14,394 bases of DNA from DATLXH01 sp035576005 (GTDB taxonomy: Bacteria; Acidobacteriota; Thermoanaerobaculia; Gp7-AA8): assembly GCA_035576005.1 (NCBI GenBank), contig DATLXH010000042.1, forward strand, positions 1-14,394. The letters are read 5' to 3'. Each line of letters starts with the position of its first letter. Position 1 is the stretch's first letter. The notes under the pieces are model-generated. The model was not told where the DNA came from and searched no databases. It worked only from the letters and a program-made list of their open reading frames with translations. Below, one piece after another: positions 7,717-14,394 of the stretch. Made by a program: the position numbers and the translations under genes.

Positions 7717-10155
7717 TCACACAGCCGGGAATCGTCCCGGATCGCTCTCGTGGATGATTCCGTAGACCGCGTCGAACACTGTCTCGCGATTCGGTTTCGA
7801 CCAGTAGTCTCCATCCGATCCATACGCAGTGCGGTGCGCTTTCGCTGAAAGCGTACGCGGTTCCGAGTCGAGCCATTCGTATGCTTTCTGTCCCTCAACA
7901 ACCTGCTGCATCATGAACGCCGAAGCGCCCCCGGGAACGTCTTCGTCGAGGAAAAGAACACGGCTCGTCTTCCGAATCGACTCGCCGATCACTCCCTTAA
8001 CATCGAAAGGAAGCAGCGTCTGGACATCGATGACTTCAACGTTGATCCCGGTCTGCGCGAGCAACTCCGCCGCATCCAACGCAATACGGCAGCAGGCGCC
8101 GTACGTCACAATCGTAAGGTCGTTCCCCTGGCGGAGAACTTCAGGCACGCCGAGAGGTACCGTGAACTCCCCCAGGTTGTCCGGGCGCTTTTCCTTGCTG
8201 CGATAACCGTTCAACACCTCGACGACGATCGCAGGATCGTCACCGTGGAGAAGCGTGTTGTAGAAACCGGCGGCCTGCGTCATGTTTCTCGGAACGCAGA
8301 CATACATTCCGCGCACGAGGTTGATGATCCCCGCCATGGGTGATCCGGCATGCCAGATCCCTTCGAGCCTGTGTCCGCGCGTCCTGATGATCACCGGAGA
8401 TTTCTGTCCGCCTCTGGTTCGCCACCGGAGGGTCGCCAGGTCATCGGACATGATCTGCAGCGCGTAAAGAATGTAATCGAGATACTGAATCTCGCAGATG
8501 GGCCGGAGGCCGCGCATTGCCATTCCGATCGCCTGACCCACAATCGTGCACTCCCGGATTCCTGTGTCAGAAACCCGGAGCTCACCATACTTTTCCTGCA
8601 GTCCTGCGAATCCCTGGTTCACGTCCCCGAGCTTCCCAACGTCTTCGCCGAGAGCTATGAGGTTTGGATACCGTTTCATCGCAGAGTCGAAGAACGCGTT
8701 GAGCACTTCGGAGCCGTTCATCGATGGCGAGGATGACGAGAACTGCGCCTCTACCGCGGAGACTTTGAGCGCCGCACGATCCGAACTGCTGTAAAGCTCG
8801 GAGCCGTAACGCGTCGTGTTCTCCTCCTCCTGAGCCTCCCGCCACTGCGTCAGCGCTTTGCGGGCAGAGTTGTCTTCCCCGCGCGTCATCACGAGAGCGC
8901 TCACGGCAGCGCGCACGGAGTCGCGACGGAACGGTGCCTGCTGACAGCTGAGATCCGTGGCAATTGCTTCGAGTTGTCCCCGTCGCTCCGACTGCTCTGA
9001 GACGGCCCGGATCATCGAGACTGCTCTGCCGACCTCCGCGTCGATCGGCGCGCGATAGGCGTTCCATGCTTTTCGCTGAGCGTCACGTACCACCACCCGC
9101 TCCTCTTCTTCCAGTCCGCTCAGCTGAGCTTCCGTGGCGATCGACTGCTCGACAATCCAGTCTCGCATCTTTCGGAGTCCGTCGAACTCTTCCTCAAAAC
9201 GCATCCGCTCCACAGACTTGTATCGCTCGTGCGAGCCCGAGGTGGAGTGACCGGAAGGCTGCGTGACGTCCACGACATGGATGATTGCCGGAACGTGCTC
9301 GGCCCGAACGATCGAAGCGGCGTTGACGTACGTCTCGCACAGCGCCGGATAGTCCCACCCTTTCACCGTGTAGATGTCGTAACCGAGACGCTCGTCAGAT
9401 CCGCGCTGAAAGCCGCTCAGGACGTCAGAGATGTTTCCTTTGCACATCTGAAACTCGTTGGGGACGGAGATCCCGTAGCCGTCATCCCAGATGGAGAGGA
9501 GCATGGGCGACTGCAGGACGCCGACCGCGTTGACAGCTTCCCAGAACATCCCCTCAGCGCAGCTTGCGTTTCCGATCGTTCCGAAAGCGATCTCGTCTCC
9601 GTTGTGAGAGAACTGCGTCAGCCCGTTGAGCGACTCGAGTTTTCTGTAAAGCTTCGAGGCGTAAGCAAGACCGACCAGGCGAGGCATCTGCGATCCGGTC
9701 GGTGAGACATCGGAGGCGGTGTTGAAACTGTCGGCGAGATTCCGGAACGTCCCGTCAGGGTTGAGCGTCCGGCTACCGAAGTGCGCGTTCATCGAACGCC
9801 CGGCCGAGTTGGGATCGCGCTCAACGTCACTGTCTGCGTAGAGCTGGGCGAAGAATTCCTCGACGTTGGACATCCCGGTCGCGAACATGAATGTCTGGTC
9901 GCGGTAATAGCCGGAACGGAAATCTCCCTTGCGGAACGCGCGCGCCATCGCGAGCTGTGCGATCTCTTTGCCATCACCGAAGATGCCGAATTTGGCTTTA
10001 CCAGTCAGCACCTCTTTTCGCCCGAGGGTACTGGCCTGCCGACTTTGATAGGCGATCCGGTAGTCGCGAATGATGCTTTCGCGCGTGAACTGGGACGTCG
10101 CCCGCTGCTCAGACTGGTCTACCGACACGATGTCACTCCGATTGATCCCGCGCAT
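7717..10155 (-). CDS. 2-oxoacid dehydrogenase E1 component, fused alpha and beta subunits
   Basis: This thiamine diphosphate enzyme decarboxylates a 2-oxoacid and passes the acyl group to an E2 lipoyl protein. The substrate is not clear: branched-chain 2-oxoacids or pyruvate. The product is up to 812 residues. The alpha half (about 25-330) carries the ThDP-binding region GTIGNASCAEG (about 192-202) to WDDGYGISVP (about 223-232). A charged linker (about 330-475) joins it to the beta half (about 478-805), with LGEDVGKLGDVNQG (502-515), a transketolase-type pyrimidine domain, and a C-terminal domain containing VIDVQTLLPFD (708-718) and LDEDVPGG (736-743). The usual GDG metal-binding motif reads GNA here. 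No E2 or E3 gene is adjacent. The ATG at 10155 is the outermost start; GTG at 10128 has a better Shine-Dalgarno and may be the true one. The gene probably has its own promoter. Confidence 0.9.
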   Translation of the reverse strand: MRGINRSDIVSVDQSEQRATSQFTRESIIRDYRIAYQSRQASTLGRKEVLTGKAKFGIFGDGKEIAQLAMARAFRKGDFRSGYYRDQTFMFATGMSNVEEFFAQLYADSDVERDPNSAGRSMNAHFGSRTLNPDGTFRNLADSFNTASDVSPTGSQMPRLVGLAYASKLYRKLESLNGLTQFSHNGDEIAFGTIGNASCAEGMFWEAVNAVGVLQSPMLLSIWDDGYGISVPNEFQMCKGNISDVLSGFQRGSDERLGYDIYTVKGWDYPALCETYVNAASIVRAEHVPAIIHVVDVTQPSGHSTSGSHERYKSVERMRFEEEFDGLRKMRDWIVEQSIATEAQLSGLEEEERVVVRDAQRKAWNAYRAPIDAEVGRAVSMIRAVSEQSERRGQLEAIATDLSCQQAPFRRDSVRAAVSALVMTRGEDNSARKALTQWREAQEEENTTRYGSELYSSSDRAALKVSAVEAQFSSSSPSMNGSEVLNAFFDSAMKRYPNLIALGEDVGKLGDVNQGFAGLQEKYGELRVSDTGIRECTIVGQAIGMAMRGLRPICEIQYLDYILYALQIMSDDLATLRWRTRGGQKSPVIIRTRGHRLEGIWHAGSPMAGIINLVRGMYVCVPRNMTQAAGFYNTLLHGDDPAIVVEVLNGYRSKEKRPDNLGEFTVPLGVPEVLRQGNDLTIVTYGACCRIALDAAELLAQTGINVEVIDVQTLLPFDVKGVIGESIRKTSRVLFLDEDVPGGASAFMMQQVVEGQKAYEWLDSEPRTLSAKAHRTAYGSDGDYWSKPNRETVFDAVYGIIHESDPGRFPAV
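10136..10139 (-). promoter_or_regulatory. Shine-Dalgarno for an alternative GTG start of the E1 gene
   Basis: On the minus strand GGAG lies 7 nt before GTG at 10128. The ATG at 10155 has only a weak GGA some 12 nt upstream. The shorter start would remove nine residues and no conserved part of the protein. Confidence 0.4.
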
Positions 10156-10239
10156 GATTCACTGCATTCCAGAGCCGAGAATACCCCGTCCAGGATTTGA
10201 TCGACTGAGCGCGTTGTCGATTCGGTCATCTAAGCGGAT

Positions 10240-10268
10240 TCTATAGAGGCCGGATAGGAAAATGGAAA
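10240..10268 (-). promoter_or_regulatory. Possible sigma70-like promoter of the E1 gene
   Basis: Minus strand: TTTCCA (10268-10263, 4 of 6), a 17-nt spacer, then TATAGA (10245-10240), which continues to read TATAGAAT. It lies in the 126-bp gap between the end of the alpha/beta-hydrolase gene and the E1 start. It is weaker than the promoter at 3387-3415 and rests only on consensus matching. Confidence 0.35.
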
Positions 10269-10281
10269 ATCGGAGGATTGC

Positions 10282-11232
10282 TTACCGCCGGCTGGCGCGC
10301 CGACGCGGCGTGCGGGACAACGGCCGCAGGTTCCGATCGAGGAAATCGCTGATCGCCTGCTTGTACTTGATGTCGTCGAACGGAGCGCCGCCGTGCTGTG
10401 CCCCGTCAAGGAGGTGAAATGTCGCATCGACTCCCGCAGATTTCAGCGCGTCATAGAGAATCTGACTCTGCTGCCATGGAACGAGGCAGTCAAGGGTGCC
10501 GTGGAGAATCAGAAACGGAGGGTCGTCCGGCGTGATGTAGCGGATCGGGTTCGCCGCGTCGGTTTTCTCTTTGCACTCCTGAATCGGACAGCCAATGAGG
10601 AGCGATGGGGGGAGCCCTGGATCGTTTCCATTGAGACCGTAGCAGGGCAGTTTCTGGTCGTTGAGCTTGAGGAGGTCTGTCGGACCGTAGAAGTCGACGA
10701 CAGCCTGGACGCGACTCGAGTGGCCGGCGTTCCCTTCGAGAAGACCTTCGAGCTCAGCTACGCCGCCAGTCGTCCCAAGTAGTGCAGCGAGATGGCCTCC
10801 TGCTGATGAACCGAAGACGCCGATTCGGGATGGATCGAGTCGGTAGCGGGCAGCGTTCGCCCGGAGCCACCTTACGGCAGCCTTGCAGTCTTCGAGCTGC
10901 GCAGGATAGATGTTTTTCGGCGCGAGACGGTAGTCGATACTGGCAACAGCGTAACCCCTTCTGGCTTGTCGGATCGCGGCGCCGCCGGTGCGATCACCTG
11001 TGATCCACGCTCCCGAATGCAGCCAGATGATCGCGGGCCTGAGGCTGACGCCGTCGTCATCAGGGAGGTGCAGGTCGAGCTTGAGTGAGATCCCCTCGAC
11101 ATTCGCAAACTCGATGTCGAAAGTCGTCGTGAACGTGCCCGTCCCCGGTGTGGGCGGGTAGGTCTGAGCCGCGAGGGAGCTGGCCAGGAGCAGAATGCTG
11201 ATCGCGAGAATAAAGGACAGTTTCCGTTGCAC
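10282..11232 (-). CDS. Secreted alpha/beta-hydrolase (carboxylesterase / BD-FAE-like)
   Basis: This is a probable esterase acting outside the cytoplasm. Residues 1-22 form a signal peptide (RK, then a Leu/Ile-rich core, LAAQ cleavage). Oxyanion-hole motif HSGAW is at 72-76, a variant of HGGGW. The nucleophile elbow GSSAGG is at 141-146 with Ser143, followed by the likely catalytic Asp248 in HGTLDCLVP and His280 in GAQHGG, so the triad is complete. The pattern fits the hormone-sensitive-lipase and feruloyl-esterase-like group; the natural substrate cannot be read from the sequence. Four cysteines (197, 215, 220, 249) could form disulfides, as expected of a periplasmic enzyme. The C-terminus is a basic tail (RTPRRRASRR). 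The start is GTG at 11232 with no clear Shine-Dalgarno; nearby ATG codons are out of frame. It stands upstream of E1 on the same strand, but the gap and candidate promoter suggest separate transcription. Confidence 0.88.
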   Translation of the reverse strand: MQRKLSFILAISILLLASSLAAQTYPPTPGTGTFTTTFDIEFANVEGISLKLDLHLPDDDGVSLRPAIIWLHSGAWITGDRTGGAAIRQARRGYAVASIDYRLAPKNIYPAQLEDCKAAVRWLRANAARYRLDPSRIGVFGSSAGGHLAALLGTTGGVAELEGLLEGNAGHSSRVQAVVDFYGPTDLLKLNDQKLPCYGLNGNDPGLPPSLLIGCPIQECKEKTDAANPIRYITPDDPPFLILHGTLDCLVPWQQSQILYDALKSAGVDATFHLLDGAQHGGAPFDDIKYKQAISDFLDRNLRPLSRTPRRRASRR

Positions 11233-11346
11233 GACGGCATCAACAACAGGCGCGAGGAAAGCGTTCCCGAGGTACTGACTGAGCGTCGGTGATGTCGTTT
11301 CTTTTAACAGTCACGACACTTTGCGTCGCATCCGCTTCTAATGCCA

Positions 11347-11461
11347 CCGTCATCCTGAGGAGCGCTTTTGCGACGAAGGATCTCAGAATGCGACGCCATG
11401 CAATCGGGCATCTGTCCACCTTGAGATCCTTCGTCGCAAAAAGCGCTCCTCAGGATGACGG
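11347..11461. repeat. Long hairpin (palindromic) intergenic repeat, 39/40-bp arms
   Basis: Arm 11347-11385 is the reverse complement of 11422-11461 except for one extra A/T base in the right arm; the loop is 36 nt. The arm begins CCGTCATCCTGAGGAGCG and contains TTTTGCGACGAAGG (11366-11379), a 14-mer also present in both copies of the window-edge repeat. This architecture resembles REP/MITE-type palindromes that are common in intergenic DNA of soil bacteria; the comparison is from memory. It occupies the middle of the 318-bp gap between the amidohydrolase operon and the hydrolase gene. Apart from this repeat I see no gene in 11233-11550. Confidence 0.9.
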
Positions 11462-11550
11462 GAATGTCATCACCGCCTTACCGTCGCGGGAGCAACGTTT
11501 CCAGCTCAGGGGCGACATGGTCGAGTCACTGACGCTCCAATGCGCCGCTC

Positions 11551-12852
11551 TCACTTCGGCTTGTCGCTCACGACCTCGCCGTCGATCACAACGGCCGTAG
11601 TGTGCGAGGTGAACTCGAACGGGTCGCCGTCGAATAGAGCGAGGTCACCATCCTTACCCACCTCGAGGGAACCCACACGGTCGCCGACACCGATGATCCG
11701 AGCCGCATCAATCGTGATTGTTGCAAGGGCCTGCTCGAAGGTCAGACCATGGGCTGCTGCCACGCCCGCCTCGAAGAGAACGACCCGTGTTTTCGGAACG
11801 TACCCTTCGTAGCCGCTCTGAAGCGCGAAGGGAATTCCCTTGGCTCGCAGAACGCTGGCGGTCTCGAAACTGAGGTTCTCTCGCTCACCGCCCGCTCGCG
11901 CCATCGTAGGATGGAGAATCACCTGCACAGCTGCCAGCTTGATCGCGTCGGCCACCAGATACGCTTCGGCAACGCCATCAAGAACGATCTTGAGATTGAA
12001 CTCCTTTGCCAGACGCAGCGCCGACATGATGTCCTGCGCGCGATTTACCGTGATGAGAAGCGGCAGTTCTCTGTTGAGGACCGACGCGAGGACGTCGAGG
12101 TTGAGATCGCGCCCCGGTTTCTTGTCTTCAGCCGCGGTCGACAACTTCTTCTGATACTGCTGCGCTTTGATTAACTCCGTGCGGAGCATGGAGATCTCTT
12201 TCGCCCGGGTTCCAGGCGACTTGCCCGATTCCGCGAGAGCCGACTCACCGAGAGTCGCCGCAACCATAGCGACTGGTCTCAGGACGGCATCGTCAACCGT
12301 GCGTCCTCGGGTTTTCACCACCATCGTCTGACCCGAGATCAACGCTCCCGGTCCATGCCCCGTGTGCAGAGTGGTCACCCCGAATCCTCGGACCCACGCT
12401 ATGAGCGGCTCTTCCGTGTCGTATCCGTCGATCGCGCGAAGATCAGGTTGTATCGGAGCGGACTTTTCCAGCTGCCCCTGATCGGACGTCTGGTTCAGGT
12501 ATCCGGCTAGTCCTATGACGGAGTGAGCGTCGACAAGACCGGGCGTCACGACCTTCGCGTTGATCGTGCGAACGCCGGGAGGGATGACGATCGCGGAGGA
12601 TGCTCCGACCGCCGTGATCTTCCCGTTTCTGATGACGACTACGCCATCCGTGATCGGCGCGCCGCTCATGGTGTGAACAGTCTCGCCACGAACAATCAGA
12701 TCGGCTGCGCTTGCATTCAGGGGGACGAGCAGCACAAGGATAAACAGAGTCAATCCGGCTCGGACAAATCTGCTCAGTGGGTTTGCAGCCAGCATCTCGG
12801 GACGTTCTGCCAAAGCGGTCTCACCATCTTTGGATTTGACGATCACTCTCAT
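11551..12852 (-). CDS. Secreted amidohydrolase-family paralogue lacking most metal ligands
   Basis: The product has 433 residues and the overall amidohydrolase fold. It shows an N-terminal beta-sandwich part (IRNGKITAVG), the VVTPGLVDAH strand, and the C-terminal RVGSLEVGKDGDLALFDGDP signature. The signal sequence (about 28-50, cleavage near ASAA) is preceded by a long N-terminal stretch; Met20 could be an internal start. Aligned to its upstream neighbour, the HxH metal pair becomes His110-Ser-Val112. The His-rich strand HHHTHRHDD becomes LLITVNRAQD, HHVSEG becomes DGVAEA, and FHTDDG becomes LQSGYE. Only His110 remains, so hydrolytic activity by the usual mechanism is unlikely. ATG at 12852 overlaps the stop of the neighbour (ATGA), which indicates translational coupling and perhaps a hetero-oligomer; the latter is inference. 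Confidence 0.88.
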   Translation of the reverse strand: MRVIVKSKDGETALAERPEMLAANPLSRFVRAGLTLFILVLLVPLNASAADLIVRGETVHTMSGAPITDGVVVIRNGKITAVGASSAIVIPPGVRTINAKVVTPGLVDAHSVIGLAGYLNQTSDQGQLEKSAPIQPDLRAIDGYDTEEPLIAWVRGFGVTTLHTGHGPGALISGQTMVVKTRGRTVDDAVLRPVAMVAATLGESALAESGKSPGTRAKEISMLRTELIKAQQYQKKLSTAAEDKKPGRDLNLDVLASVLNRELPLLITVNRAQDIMSALRLAKEFNLKIVLDGVAEAYLVADAIKLAAVQVILHPTMARAGGERENLSFETASVLRAKGIPFALQSGYEGYVPKTRVVLFEAGVAAAHGLTFEQALATITIDAARIIGVGDRVGSLEVGKDGDLALFDGDPFEFTSHTTAVVIDGEVVSDKPK

Positions 12853-14165
12853 CGCACACCTCCGCTATCGGGAGTCGTAAAAGAGGCCTCACCCAGTTCC
12901 TGGCCTGCCCCGAAACCGCCAACCGCCCAGAGACGATCCTGCGGATTCGATCGATCGAACACCTTTTTTCCTTCGACCCAGGTCTCGAGGACCTTCGTGT
13001 ACGTGCTCAGCGGGTCCCCCGAAAGGACGACGAAGTCCGCGTCCTTGCCCGACTCGAGCGAGCCAACTCGCGCTTCGAGTCCGAGAATCTTCGCTCCAGC
13101 CAGCGTGACACCTTCGAGCGCCTTGTCGCGTGACATTCCGCCGCGAACTCCGAGGGCGGCGGAACGAAGGAACACGCGCGAATCGGTGATGCCGTCATCC
13201 GTGTGGAAGGCAACCAGGACGCCCGCCTTCTCCATGATTGCTCCTGTCTCGATCGAAAGATCCTGGGCTTCCAGCTTCCCTCCCGGACTGTCGATGACGA
13301 TGATCGACGCAGGGACTCCCGCTGCAGCGATTTCGGTGGCAACCTTCCAACCTTCACTAACGTGGTGCAGCACAACCCTGTAACCGAACTCTTTGGCGAT
13401 CCGAAGCACCGTCAGCACATCATCGTGCCGATGCGTGTGGTGATGAACTGTCCGTCGTCCATCGAGCACATCGACCAGCGTTTCGAGCCCGAGATCGCGG
13501 TCAGGCATCTTCGTCTGATCATTGCCTGCCTTACGAATTTTGTCGCGATACTGCTGCGCTTTCACGAATTGCTCGCGCACGAGGGCAGCGGATTTAGCCC
13601 GCGTTCCAGGGAACGGCGCGGCTTTCATCGGGTTCGTCCCGTTCGCCATCTTGATTCCGTATGCGTAAGAGCCGTCCTCTGTTTTAATGAGGAGGTCATC
13701 GATTGTCGATCCATCGCGAAGCTTCAGGTAGACCGTCTGACCGCTCAGGAGATGACCGGAACCCGGCATGACGTTCGAGGTGGTGATCCCGCCGGCCTGC
13801 GCTTTCTGGATCGACGCGTCTCGAGGATTGATCGCGTCGATAATCCGAACGTCGGGCTGGATCGGTCCGCTGCCATCTGCTCCGGCACCCTCACCGACGT
13901 GACTGTGTGTGTCGACCAGTCCAGGCATGATGGTCTTGCCCGACATCTCGTGCCGCACAGCTCCTTCGGGAATCGTGACGTTGGCCGGAGAGCCAACTCC
14001 AACGATCTTTCCGCCCTGAATCAGCAGCACCCCGTTCTCGATCGGCGGTGCGCCGATCGGAAGGATGCGGGCACCGGTGAATGCGTGAGACGTCTGTTGA
14101 GCGGGGAGCGGTGAAGCGAGGAGAAGGAGGAAGGAAACAGCCAGTTGGACCTGCAGACGTCGCAT
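12849..14165 (-). CDS. Secreted metal-dependent amidohydrolase (imidazolonepropionase-like)
   Basis: The product is a 438-residue TIM-barrel hydrolase with a signal peptide (MRRLQVQLAVSFLLLLASPLPAQ, cleavage near 23), so it should act in the periplasm. Metal-binding candidates are His87 and His89 in DTHSH, the His-rich strand HHHTHRHDD (241-249), His267/His268 in VVLHHVSEG, and Asp323 in FHTDDG. The C-terminal signature LGLEARVGSLESGKDADFVVLSGDP is typical of the imidazolonepropionase/prolidase-like branch of the superfamily. The substrate is unknown; peptides, N-acyl amino acids or cyclic amides are possible. GGAG lies about 10 nt before ATG 14165. It is the first gene of a two-gene operon with the degenerate paralogue that overlaps its stop by 4 bp. 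Its start is 47 bp from the edge of the 182-bp repeat, so the promoter is within or at the border of that repeat. Confidence 0.9.
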   Translation of the reverse strand: MRRLQVQLAVSFLLLLASPLPAQQTSHAFTGARILPIGAPPIENGVLLIQGGKIVGVGSPANVTIPEGAVRHEMSGKTIMPGLVDTHSHVGEGAGADGSGPIQPDVRIIDAINPRDASIQKAQAGGITTSNVMPGSGHLLSGQTVYLKLRDGSTIDDLLIKTEDGSYAYGIKMANGTNPMKAAPFPGTRAKSAALVREQFVKAQQYRDKIRKAGNDQTKMPDRDLGLETLVDVLDGRRTVHHHTHRHDDVLTVLRIAKEFGYRVVLHHVSEGWKVATEIAAAGVPASIIVIDSPGGKLEAQDLSIETGAIMEKAGVLVAFHTDDGITDSRVFLRSAALGVRGGMSRDKALEGVTLAGAKILGLEARVGSLESGKDADFVVLSGDPLSTYTKVLETWVEGKKVFDRSNPQDRLWAVGGFGAGQELGEASFTTPDSGGVR

Positions 14166-14212
14166 CAGTGTCGATCTCCGCGTGATGTTCTGGTCGATAG
14201 AGAACGGATTCT

Positions 14213-14394
14213 AGCCCGCATTTCTCACAGAACGGCGTCGTGAGGCGGTGGAGAGTGGTCTGGATGCGAGGCGCACGACGGTTTTGCGACGAAGGCATAG
14301 TCGACACTATGTCGAGGAGTGAAACCGTTGTGCAACGAAGCAGACAGGCCGCTATCCGCCGCTTCACGGGGACGGTCTGTGAGAAATGCGGGCT
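14213..14394 (+). repeat. Structured dispersed repeat, complete copy with 19-bp terminal inverted repeats
   Basis: The ends AGCCCGCATTTCTCACAGA (14213-14231) and TCTGTGAGAAATGCGGGCT (14376-14394) are perfect inverted repeats. Between them the sequence is an imperfect palindrome over nearly its whole length, with a 15-bp stem (14273-14287 with 14319-14333) and an inner 8-bp stem (14294-14301 with 14306-14313). There is no room for a transposase, so if mobile it would be a non-autonomous MITE-like element; it could also be a structured RNA. The true outer boundary may lie past the window. It is in direct orientation to the copy at 1-141 and just upstream of the amidohydrolase operon. Confidence 0.88.

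Noticed and set aside
11289..11600. 103-residue frame over the intergenic hairpin
   Set aside because: It is mostly made of the two arms of the palindrome and runs into the end of the amidohydrolase gene in antisense; there is no Shine-Dalgarno.
12523..13383. 286-residue frame on the plus strand
   Set aside because: It spans the overlap of the two amidohydrolase genes in antisense and is low-complexity (Ser, Arg, Pro), so I treat it as a shadow.
13203..14114. 303-residue frame on the plus strand
   Set aside because: It is antisense to the intact amidohydrolase, which has a signal peptide and metal motifs; the plus-strand product has no recognisable features.
14208..14213. TAGAAT as a -10 box at the edge of the right repeat driving the amidohydrolase operon
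   Set aside because: The hexamer fits, but no acceptable -35 box lies 16-18 nt upstream within the repeat, so I do not list it as a promoter.

Overview
This window looks like a chromosomal segment of a GC-rich, didermic, free-living soil or sediment bacterium. My best guess is an Acidobacteriota lineage (Thermoanaerobaculia-like). The reasons are several secreted hydrolase and beta-sandwich proteins with AxA-Q type signal peptides, a fused alpha/beta 2-oxoacid dehydrogenase E1, paired amidohydrolases, and long palindromic intergenic repeats. This placement is inference; there is no rRNA or marker gene to confirm it.

Layout from left to right. A partial copy of a structured repeat (1-141) is followed by a minus-strand gene for a large secreted multidomain beta-sandwich protein (161-3313), which has its own AT-rich TTGACA promoter. 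Next comes a minus-strand formate dehydrogenase catalytic subunit (3427-6564). It looks like two open reading frames but is one gene: they are separated only by an in-frame UGA at the active-site position, and a SECIS-like hairpin starts 11 nt after that UGA. Divergent from it, only 27 bp away, lies fdhD (6592-7440), whose product activates formate dehydrogenases. A 276-bp repeat-rich gap separates fdhD from the convergent E1 gene (7717-10155). Upstream of E1 on the same strand are a secreted alpha/beta-hydrolase (10282-11232), a 318-bp gap holding a 115-bp perfect-type hairpin repeat, and a two-gene operon of tandem secreted amidohydrolases (14165 to 11551) with an ATGA overlap. The right edge (14213-14394) is a complete 182-bp copy of the repeat that also begins the window.

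Functional links. fdhA and fdhD are a maturation pair: FdhD passes sulfur to the Mo/W-bisMGD cofactor of the enzyme. The selenocysteine reading also requires selA/selB/selC/selD elsewhere in the genome. No electron-transfer partner (FdhB, cytochrome b, NuoEF-like or hydrogenase subunit) is present here. The two amidohydrolases are paralogues; the upstream one keeps its metal ligands while the downstream, translationally coupled one has lost almost all of them.

The most notable points are the selenocysteine codon with its hairpin, the 182-bp repeat whose two copies differ in ways that preserve base pairing (seven of seven changes in one stem), and the apparent pseudoenzyme in the amidohydrolase operon. 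I see no tRNA, rRNA, CRISPR array, transposase or integrase.
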